Assembly: GCA_022559845.1 (NCBI GenBank)
Contig: CM040128.1
Location: 180,102,413 to 180,166,412, forward strand
DNA length: 64,000 nucleotides
Direction of reading: 5' to 3'
From: Amorphophallus konjac
Taxonomy: Eukaryota > Streptophyta > Magnoliopsida > Alismatales > Araceae
Shown: positions 44,647 to 53,550 of the stretch, one piece after another
Numbering within the stretch: position 1 is the stretch's first letter
How the letters are laid out: every line of letters begins with the position of its first letter
Program-made: the position numbers and the translations under genes
The notes under the pieces: model-generated
Seen by the model: the letters and a program-made list of their open reading frames with translations, nothing else
Databases searched by the model: none
Told to the model about the DNA's origin: nothing

Positions 44647-46023
44647 TCAAAGTTCTGTGATGTTCTTCGGCGGAGGCATGTCCATGACGGCCTGTGCTTT
44701 GTTAGGATCAATCTGGATCCCCTGTTTGCTAACTATAAAACCTAGCAGCTTCCTTGAGGAGACTCCGAATACACACTTCTTCGGATTCATTTTCAGCTTG
44801 TACTCCCTGGCTCTTTGCAGCACCTTAGCCAGAATAGAGGGGTGTTCTTCTTTAGTCCTTGACTTCACCAGAATGTCATCCACGTAGGCTTCCATATAGA
44901 TATGCATCATATCGTGGAAGATAGCCATCATCGCCCTCCGATAGGTGGCACCTGCGTTCTTCAGACCGAACGGCATAACTACGTAACAGTACGTGCCCCA
45001 GGGCGTGGTGAAGAAGGTTTTCTCTTGGTCTTCCGGAGCGAGACGGATCTGATTGTAGCCTGAGTATCCATCAATGAATGATAAAGCTTCGTACCCGACA
45101 GTGTTATCCACTAGGACGTCTATGTGAGGCAGCAGAAAATCATCTTTGGGACATACTTTATTAAGATCCTTGAAATCGATGCAAATGCGCACCTTTCCAT
45201 CCTTCTTAATAACAGGGACTATGTTTGCCACCCACTGAGGATATAGAACAACTCTAATGAATCTGGCCTTATATAACTTATCGACTTCTTCCTTAATCCT
45301 TAAGGCCATGTGGGGGTGAAATCTTCTTGACCGTTGTTTCACAGGTGTTGCCCCTGGTTTAAGCACGAGTCGATGTTCCACTAAGGAGGGGTCAAGACCT
45401 GGCATGTCCTCATAAGACCAGGTGAAAGAATCGCTATACTCCCTCAGGACCTTGATCAAATCTTCTTCTACTTGTGAAGGGAGATTAGCGGCAATAATGA
45501 TGGGCCTTGGGTCTTCTTCAGTTCCCAAATTAATTTCCTTTGTAGGTTCATCCACTGCCGACGACGGCTCGTCAAATCTCTTTAGCCCTTGTGTATACAA
45601 ATCGACAGTGTCATCTACGTTGCTGTCCTCATCGATTGGATCTTTCTCATCCAGGATTTCATAGACACCGAGCCCGTCATTGCTCCACACCTCCTCTATT
45701 TCCTCTTCATCTTCAATCATAATTGCCGTAGCAACAAATTCTGGACATTTCAAAAGAGCATGACAACGCTGAGCTAGATCTTGAAGGAACCTATCAGGAA
45801 CAAATTTGGGAGGACGCGCAAGCGGGCGCGGCTCAGAGGAGGAAGGGTTGGACGAGCTAGAACAAGACCCTACTTCTCTTGACCTAACCGAGTCTACTTC
45901 CCTAGACTCGACGGACCCTAATCCTAACCTAGGGGAAAGAAAATCTAATGGAAGGGAAGGAGCAGGGGACTCGTGCCCCTGGGAGGAGGATGGAGACAAG
46001 ATAGCGTAATCTTCCACTGACAC
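44647..46023 (-). pseudogene. pol: E reverse transcriptase
   Basis: RT motifs in order: KKDGKVRICIDFKDLNKVCPKD, FIDGYSGYNQI, MPFGLKNAGATYRRAM and the YVDD active site at residues 380-383, then KLLGFIVSKQGI. A long acidic linker (EEEIEEVWSND, PIDEDSNVDDTVD) precedes RT. The frame ends at TGA 44649-44647 after KNITEL, where the family continues directly into the connection domain, so this is a nonsense change. It overlaps the protease ORF by 79 bp in another frame. Confidence 0.88.
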
Positions 46024-48176
46024 CTCCGTTTCGAATTTGACGTTTTTTTTTGGAGATTAGCGGAGACCACACAGCATGACGGAGGAGGCGGGAGTTGCAT
46101 GGGGAACAACTCGGGGAAGATGCAATCGAAGAATGGATCGGAGGAAGAGAACCACATCTCATGGAGTTGGGCGTTGGGGGGAAGAGGAGTGAATAGAGTG
46201 GATAGATCAATGGGCCGGCAATGCCTGCAAGCACAAGGAACAAATAGAATTTCAGGTGGATCAATGAAGGATGGATTTACCATGATAGGAGGAAGACGGG
46301 GTAAAAATTCCCATTGTTGGAGGAGAGATTGAAAGCGGGGGGGAGACCAAGAAAAGACAATCGGTGAGCTCCCCTTCTCCCGTGAATCATCAACTGGCTG
46401 CTTCTTCGGCCTCCACTGAACAAGCCGATCCTCTTGGTGTCTTTGGCAGTCTTCTTCATGAAATAGCCCCTGGAGGGTCTGGCCGTAATCAATCACATCA
46501 TCGACTGGCCCCCTTGGCAACGGGGGCGGACCGGCAACTGGGCAGACTGTATCTTTCCTTAGTAGAGCTAGCTGTGGAGTCAATGTGTCGGGCTGGAGAG
46601 GCCCTCGAACAAAATGTTGACGGTAATCCCATGTGAGTGGCCCAGAATCACCCATCATAGATAACGCAGTCTCTCTGTAGCCGAGACCGCTCCTGCCCAT
46701 CTTCCTTCCCTTGGGTATGAGCTTGGTCCTTCCTTGCAATTGTGCACCGAGGCCTCTCCCCGGTTGATAGCCTAGTTTGAGTATAATGTCCCAGCCCTTT
46801 GAGTCTCGAATTTGGGGCTTCATCTTGATATTCACGGGAGTAGTGACGGGCCTGGGAGGTGTATAAGTCCAATGGAAGTTCAAATCCAGCACTGATATGA
46901 CGGGTCGACTGCTTGGCCATAAGGTGGGAAGAATTTTGTCCGAGACGGCCTTAACAGATTGGACTGTAGATAAGCTTTTCACCTTAACAACCCTCCCTTG
47001 AAAAGGGAATTTGACGCATTGATGCGCAGTGGAGGGTACGGCGCTGAGAGTGTCAATCCATGGACGACCCAAGATAGCCTTGAACATAGGGTCAATGTCT
47101 AGCACGTAAAACTTAATGGGCATAGTAAGAGGCCCAAGCTCTGCTTGAATAGTGACCACCCCGTGGCATGCTCTTCTTGAGTTATCGTATGCTGCTATGG
47201 TGGTGGGGGTAGGTCGCAATAGTTCTTCAGATATATTGCAGGCTCGAAGGGTACTGAGTGGGCACACATTAATCGATGCCCCTGTGTCTACCAATGCTGC
47301 TTCAATGCTGACCTTATTCAATATGATTGTAATGCAGAGTGGCATTTGCCGAGCTTCTGGAGGTGCTAGCTCGGTTTCTGAAAATGTGATTGCCAACCCT
47401 GTGGAAATAGTTGTCAGTGCCGTGGGTAAACTGTCGACTGCCATGTCCTCACTAACCATCACCTTTTGTAAGAAGTTTCTGAGCGCATCCTGGTGAAGGG
47501 TAGATCTCTTGATAAGCTCCAGAACAGATATCTTGGCGGGTACCCTGTCCAGATGATGTAGCAAGTCATACTGGGTACCCGACAGAGGTTCAGCCTCTTC
47601 TTGCTCGGCAGCCGGCTGGGAAGACTGGGGATTGGAAGTAGTGGGATAGTTCCGATGGAACAACCGCCCGCTCCGTAGGGTGAGGTTTTGTGCCGACACG
47701 GCATCAGGGGAAGATGTTATTGGCCAGGTAGGATGGATAAGTGGAATAGGCTGCGTGGGAGAGGGGATCTGGTGGGAAGTGGTGTTGGCGGAAGTGATAA
47801 GCAGTGATGGATGGATGATAAGTGAGGGATTAATGGATGGCGGGGAGGTGATGATGGGTGATGATACAGAGGGAGGAAAGGCTAGTGAAGGTGTAGCGAT
47901 GAGCGAAGGGTTGGGTGATGGTGTGATGATGGTAGCGGGGGTAACTGGTGGCGGAGGTGATGGAATTGCGGGTGGTAGAGATGCGGGTGATGGCACATTT
48001 ACTGGAGTGAAGGCGAATGGGCGGACAAGTGGGGAAGATGTTGGGTGCGTAGGTAAAATGATAGAGGGTGTGGGGGAATTGTGGTAGTTATGGTGGAGGG
48101 CCATTACTTGCAGTGTAGCGCCATCATCATCAAAAGACCACCCGGCGTTAGGGACCGGGGGTTGGACTACGTTCAC
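45945..48176 (-). pseudogene. pol: E protease with G-patch domain
   Basis: In this 743-codon frame the first 190 residues are Pro/Ser/Thr-rich low complexity. Aspartic protease follows with ALVDTGASINVCPLSTLR (about residues 295-311) and ILGRPWI. A G-patch-like segment (GYQPGRGLGAQLQGRTKL, then GRSGLGY) is at about 463-500, a known addition in Tat proteases that may bind nucleic acid. The frame is the same as gag upstream. It runs into pol at a run of nine A residues (minus strand, 46051-46043), where a -1 slip gives the RT frame. The true start is uncertain because gag and protease are one polyprotein. Confidence 0.82.
46043..46051 (-). other. A9 run at protease/RT frame change
   Basis: Nine A residues (minus strand) lie in the overlap of the two ORFs. 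A -1 slip here moves protease into RT without a stop. It may be programmed or a one-base loss in a homopolymer. Confidence 0.5.
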
Positions 48177-48773
48177 CTGAGCCGGTGCCTGCGGCTGAGG
48201 CTACGGAGCGGGAGGATAGTTCGGCATTGGGTTCTGGTGGATCCCCAAGTCTTGAACCTACTGCTGTTGCTGTTGTGGCTGCTGCTGCGTCTGCGGTGCC
48301 TGTTGCTACTGCACTTGTTGCCTCGGCGGCTGCCTTCTCTTTTCCTTGATTTCAACAATGGCCTTGTGCATTTCGGCCCAATCAATTCTCTATCCTTTGT
48401 GAAGGTCTTATACCAGGTCCCTGAACTGAAAGCATCCTTCAATCGTGTGCCCCGGCTGCCTGTGGAACATGCAGTATTTGGTCTGATCAACGGTCGGGTT
48501 CCAGACAGGCCGTTCCAGAGGAAGCTGTATAGCATTGATTGACATGAGGGGCGAGAAGATATCCGTGAGGGTTTCTGGCAAGGGAGGATATTGGGCCCTC
48601 TTAGGAGCCGGGCGCTTGTTATTGTTGTTGTTGTTATAGCCATTGGGTGGAGGGACGTTGTGGTATTATGGAGGTGGTGGTGGTTGCTGTGGTGCAGTGA
48701 AGGTATTTTGTGGAATGGTGAAGGTAGGCGGAGGGTTTTGCGGAGTGTCCTGGAAGTTTTGGGGAGTGGGATT

Positions 48774-50085
48774 CTATGGAGTGCGGGGATTTTGAGGGAA
48801 GCGGAAAGGTGCGGCTTGGAACAGGAAAGCAACGGCTTGAACTTGCTCGTTCGTCTGGACCCCTTCGGTGATCGGCCCTTGAGGTTTCTTGTGATACTTG
48901 GACTTTTGGTTTTCAAATAGTGAGTGTATGGGGGAATCCTTGAACTGCGTCTGAATAAAGCGTGCTCGGCTATAAAGTTGATGCATATTGGCTATGTCAT
49001 TCATGGCTAGAATATTGTGAAAGGTCAGAGTGGCATTAGAGATCAACAGTTTGACCTTCTCTTCCTCCGGAATGTGGCCAGGCACTCTAGCGGCCATCTG
49101 CCTCCATCGGTCGGCATAGGTAGCAAATTCCTCATCTGATTTCATCTTTTCGACCACCAGATCTGTGAATGAATATTCCGGGCCAACTCTGTCTTGAAAC
49201 CTCTGAATAAACTTATCCTTCACTGTCTTGAAGCTCTCGGAGTCTTCCAACGGCAAAGAATAAAACCATTCCAGTGCAACACCATCTAACGATCGGCGAA
49301 ACAGATATGCCATGAGGCGATCATCGTACTGAAATTGAGCCGACTCGTATAAGAAGTCCCTCACATGAATGAAGGCATTGTTGTTCCCATCATATTTCTT
49401 GTAATTAGGGAGCTCTGATTGTGGAGGGAACCGAATGTTCTAAAAGCTAGGAACTGGAACATCTGCTAAGGATTGTGGGCCAACCCGCTTCTGGAGGAAA
49501 TCGAGTTGTTGTTGCATGGTGGCCCATTAATCAAGTAATTCCTGCTCTCTGGAAGGAGCAGGGGTAGTGAGAGATGATGGGTGAAGTTGAGGAGCGGAAG
49601 GGTGGACTGTAGCAGGAGGTGGGAGCCCATAAGAAGGAGCAGAAGGATAAATGGCCACGGCAGGGGGCCCATAAGAAGGATATTGGGCCAGAGACTGACG
49701 CAGATTAGAGTGGACTTGGACAACCCCTAGTTGAGGGCGCGAGAAATCTGAAGGGCCCATAAGGACTTGTAGAACCATTGGGCTAGACATATGATGATCC
49801 AACTGAATGAAAGAAGGGATGGCAGACTTCCCCTTGTCAAAAGATTGCTGGGCTGAAGTAGAAGATTGGCCCGTCTCCTTGCCAGCAAAGGTGATGGTCC
49901 GGGGTTGGACCGGGGTAAGATCAATCAGAGTGGGCTGGATGGAAGGCCCACCAACTCTAGGTTGGTCGATGGAGGGATTGGATTGACCCTGCATAATTTT
50001 GGGAGGGGAGATACTGGATCCTTGCATGGCCTGATAGACAGCTTGGAGTTGGGCCGGGTCCAATTGGGCCATCATTTGGAGAATG
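48774..50085 (-). pseudogene. gag: gag of element E, 5' end removed by D
   Basis: The Retrotrans_gag core is clear at 49364-48990: RDFLYESAQFQYDDRLMAYL, GVALEWFYSLP, FIQRFQDRVG and EFATYADRWRQMAARV. Upstream (50085-49527) is a Pro/Gln/Ser-rich N-terminal region in the same frame, separated by stops near 49527 and 49443. The frame continues with further stops toward protease (TAG near 48775, TAA near 48665). The element D LTR cuts gag at 50085, so the start is outside. Confidence 0.83.
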
Positions 50086-50365
50086 TGTTGTGCCCCTTGT
50101 GCTTTGATGATTATGTGGTGTTTTAATGATAGCAACATGAATGAGTCACCATATTGCTTTGCTAAGAAAATCACATTGAATGACAGCAACATGAATGCAT
50201 ATGACTGATATATCTGGAGATTGCATGAGTGTGCCATGTCTGATTTGTGAAGAATGCATGTGTATGCTTAAGTCATGATGTAAGAAATGGGTTTGTGCTT
50301 GATTTCTGTTCTGTGCATTGCTTCTCTGTTGATATGTTCATGCTGTAGTTCACCAAGTCTTGAAG

Positions 50366-51685
50366 TCTATACACTCATCTTCATGCATAGCAGAGTCTAA
50401 GGCAGTGTCTATACACTATACTTGAAGTGTGTACATTGAGTGTCTCATTGAGCGTCTCATGAAAGTCTATACATTGGTTCAGGCTAAGTGTGTACATCGT
50501 CCATCTTAGTTGAAGTCATTACATTGGCTAAGTATGTACAATGGATTGTTCATGCATCAGTCTTCATAAGTCCATACATTGGACTGTAGCATGTATGTGT
50601 CGAAGGCATCGCGAGTCTATACACTAGACCGTCTCACTTAGCGTCTTATGCATAGGCTAACTCTCCAAGTCTGTATAGTGTCCAGCGTCTCATGCAGCGT
50701 CTTATGTCAAGTCCATACATTGGTCGGTGGCAAGTCTGTACACTGGTCAAGCTTTCAAGTATATACATTGGCATATGCATTCACTTTAAAGTCTAGACAG
50801 TGGACCGTCTTATTCAGCGTCTCACATGCATATTTGAGTCAAAGTCTGTACAGCATCATGCATTGCTCTTCAAGTCCACACACTGTACTGTAGATGCTCG
50901 AAGTGAAGTCTGTACATCCATCTGTGAACATCCAAGTCTGTACATCCAACTGTTCAACTTCGAAGTCTGTACATCGATGGCTTTACCGTCGTTTCACTTG
51001 AAGTCTATACACTCGACTGCCTTGTCTTGATCAAGTCTGTACAGAGCTTCTGTGCTCAAGTCTATACAGCCTTTCACTTGGAAAGTCTATACATCGTGAA
51101 GTCTTCACACTGGCCTTTGAATGATGTCTGTACATTGTGCATCTCTTCGTTGAAGTCTGTACAGCCTTCGCTGAGCCTTCCAAGTCTGTACAGTCACTAA
51201 GTCTGTACATCCTCCAGGCGCTCATGAAGTCTATACATTGGTTTTCTTTTCAAGTCTGTACAGACTTTGGTTTGTCCAAGTCTATACATCCTCCCGTTTA
51301 GATTTCCAAGTCTATACAATGTTGTTGAGTGGAAGTCTGTACAGCTGGTGGGTTGCCTAAGTCCATACATTGTGAACCTCAAAGCCTGTACAGACCTTGC
51401 CTTGTTCAAGTCTGTACATCGTTCATTTGTCTTGGCAAGTCTACACATTGGTAGTCTGTACATCATTCGTGAAGATTGAACATTGAGCAAGTATATACAT
51501 TGGACGAGTCTGCATCGTGCCTTAGTCATGAAGTCTGTACATCGTCTGTCTTCATTGAAGTCTCACGAAGTCTGTACATTGCATGAAGTATATACATTAC
51601 ACGAGCTGAATGCTTACAAAGTCTATACACTCACTCAGTGCTCACACTTGCTCATCTGCTGCTGATAAAGTCTATACACTGTCTT
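50366..51685 (+). repeat. AAGTCTRTACA array in D LTR1
   Basis: Roughly 40-45 copies by eye of AAGTCTATACA/AAGTCTGTACA and close variants, about 30 bp apart on average, often followed by TTGG or TCC/TCG. The full 16-bp palindrome AAGTCTGTACAGACTT is at 51252-51267. Short unrelated spacers separate the copies. Confidence 0.92.
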
Positions 51686-51708
51686 CAGATGATGACAACA
51701 ATGAAGAA

Positions 51709-52112
51709 CAGGGTCGACACTGGGAGTTCAATGCGTCCACGCTTCAATTGAAGAGGATTTCAGATCTTCACCTGGCTGCGTCAACTCCATGCTACAGCAG
51801 CGTCGACGCAGTAGTTAATAAGGCAGAGTCCATAGCTCACTGCAATACTGCAGTGCGTCAACGCCATTGCAAGACAGCGTCCACGTAGTAATTGAGTCTG
51901 ATATACATTCAGCTCTGGAACACCACTGCGTCAACGCTATGGATTAGCAGCGTCGACGCAGCATGGTTATCTGCCGAAGACCTTGATCACTGGATTGCCG
52001 ATGCGTTAACGCAGCTGGCTGATGGAGTCAACGCATCAGACTTGAGTTTTGTAGGAAGAAGATATCAGAAGGCTGCGTCAACTCCTTGGAGCAAGAGGGT
52101 TGACGCCATCTA
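51709..52112 (+). repeat. GCGTCGACGC hairpin module in D LTR1
   Basis: About six pairs of TGCGTCAACGC/GCGTCGACGCA motifs, each pair separated by about 15-20 bases, recurring about every 70-85 bp. Best example: CTGCGTCAACGC near 51928 with GCGTCGACGCAG near 51950, 11 of 12 paired. The same module is in LTR2 (60069-60473). Confidence 0.82.
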
Positions 52113-52354
52113 ATTCCAGTTGCTGAGCACGTTAAGGTAATCCCACCTTCAGTCGTCAACTACCACATCAGTCACAAGCGGATAAGCTTTCGTACCTTCC
52201 CCCACTCCATTAATGAAGGCATGTGATCCGAGGATAAGAACAGTGTCCAGATGAGGACACGTGTACTGACAGCCTGCTGGATGCTGCCACGTGGTCCGAA
52301 ATTTTAGGGCGAGAACTGTGGAAGCCACACGCGCCCTTATCCACCTGCTGCTGC

Positions 52355-52362
52355 TATATATT
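52355..52362 (+). promoter_or_regulatory. TATA box of D LTR1
   Basis: TATATATT follows GCCACACGCGCCCTTATCC, the block also present in B, and precedes a GA-rich leader. Confidence 0.65.
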
Positions 52363-52754
52363 GAAACCTTCATCCTCAGTTGAAGGTTGATCGAAGCCTT
52401 GAGAGCAGAAGCAGAAGAGCAGAGTGCAGAGACTTCGATCCAGTAGAAGAGAAGAAGAAAATAGTGAAGAAAAGAAAGAGAGACAGAGAGCAGAGAAGAA
52501 GAAAAGAGTGAAGAAAAGAAAGAGAGACAGAGAGCAGAGAAGAAGATGAGAAAGTGGAGAAAGAAGAGAAAGTGAGAAATAGAGAGCTCGAACTGAGAGA
52601 GTGAGAGAGATTGGGTTGTCTGGCTTTTTGGATCAAATCCAAGCCAGAAGTGCTCATCGAGAGCTATATTTTATGCTTTATTGTTTCAGCTTTCCGTTGC
52701 TATCTTGTTCTATCTTTCATTTTCCTTTATACATTTCTTCATGCTGTTAGTCAG

Positions 52755-52970
52755 CGGAGCAAGCTGTGAGGCTCAACGTTTACAGTGGAGGATTCCACTA
52801 GATGGGTTAAGCTGTATTCCCCAGCTGGTTCAAGCTGTGAGTCAGCGATGGCTAAGCTGTATTACCCAGCGGAAGCAAGCTGTGATGCTCAGCGGATGGC
52901 AAGCTGTGAGGCCCAACTGATGTATCGCAAGCTGTGATGCCCAGCTGTTCAAGCTGTGAGTCAGTAGGAA
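52755..52970 (+). repeat. AAGCTGTGA repeats in D LTR1
   Basis: About eight to nine units of AAGCTGTGAKKCYCAGCNG spaced about 20-30 bp, downstream of the TATA box. The reverse complement occurs in B (12590-12770, 39075-39270), which is the same sense orientation. Confidence 0.75.
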
Positions 52971-52971
52971 G

Positions 52972-52992
52972 CCACACTCGGGTTGAGTGTGG
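52972..52992 (+). promoter_or_regulatory. Conserved U5-side stem of D LTR1
   Basis: CCACACTC pairs with GAGTGTGG around GGGTT. GGTAGATGTAGGTC and GGACCGAACCACCTAAAAA follow, as in B and C. Confidence 0.7.
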
Positions 52993-53353
52993 GGTAGATG
53001 TAGGTCTGCTGGACCGAACCACCTAAAAACCCCTTGTGCAGTGGTTTGATGTTTCTATCTGTTTGCTTCCGCTAGATGATTGCATAGGGGCGCTCCATGT
53101 GTTTGATCATAGGTTCAGTAGATTAGTGTCTAATTTGTCTTGTTAGCATTCCAGTTATCAAGTGAGCGAAATCTTATTTTGATTGCACACTGAGTGTTTG
53201 TTTATTTCTGCTTAGTGGCTTATAAGAGAATTCAATTAGATCTTCAGATTGTCTAAATCTGTCTTGTGAGCATTAGACTTTTAATTGAGCAAAAGTTTTT
53301 AAAAGGGCTATATTCATTCACCCCCCCTCTGAATACCTACACCGAACCCAACA

Positions 53354-53370
53354 CTTGGTATCAGAGCCAG
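53354..53370 (+). other. Primer binding site of D, copy 1
   Basis: CTTGGTATCAGAGCCAG follows LTR1 directly and fits the initiator-Met tRNA primer. Confidence 0.88.
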
Positions 53371-53550
53371 GTTGCTGTGCATAGGATCTAACAATCTGCA
53401 GCAGATCCTGCTAGTTTTTGGTGCATTTCATAGTGGGCTTCTTCTGCTCGTTGTTTAGTTTCACTGAGTTAGTGCTTTGCCTTGCTTATTTGGTTGTGGT
53501 GTTTTATTGTCGATTGCTTTGTGCTTTGAATCTGTTTGTTATCTGCTTTG

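Larger units (their letters stand above)
6818..50085 (-). mobile_element. Element E: Tat-lineage gypsy element, split by B and D
   Basis: Minus-strand order is gag, protease with G-patch, RT, RNase H, a second archaeal-type RNase H, integrase, noncoding DNA with an antisense extra ORF, then the 3' LTR. The second RNase H and the extra ORF near the 3' LTR are known hallmarks of the Tat group. E is interrupted at 12330-41067 by element B and at 50086 by element D; its 5' LTR lies beyond the right edge. The candidate left target duplication is TCCTT (6813-6817), which cannot be checked here. Confidence 0.8.
50086..53353 (+). repeat. LTR1 of D
   Basis: 3268 bp from TGTTGTGCCCCTTGTGC to CCGAACCCAACA. 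It holds the AAGTCTRTACA array (50366-51685), the GCGTCGACGC hairpin module (51709-52112), the TATA box (52355), a GA-rich leader (52380-52610), AAGCTGT repeats (52755-52970) and the U5-side stem (52972-52992). It is very similar to LTR2. Confidence 0.92.

Noticed and set aside
47680..48542. Plus-strand frames opposite E protease
   Set aside because: Antisense shadows of the Pro/Ser-rich gag-protease region.
52376..52657. Minus-strand Ser/Leu/Phe-rich frame, repeated at 60738-61019
   Set aside because: Translation of the GA-rich leader of the D LTR; no domain.
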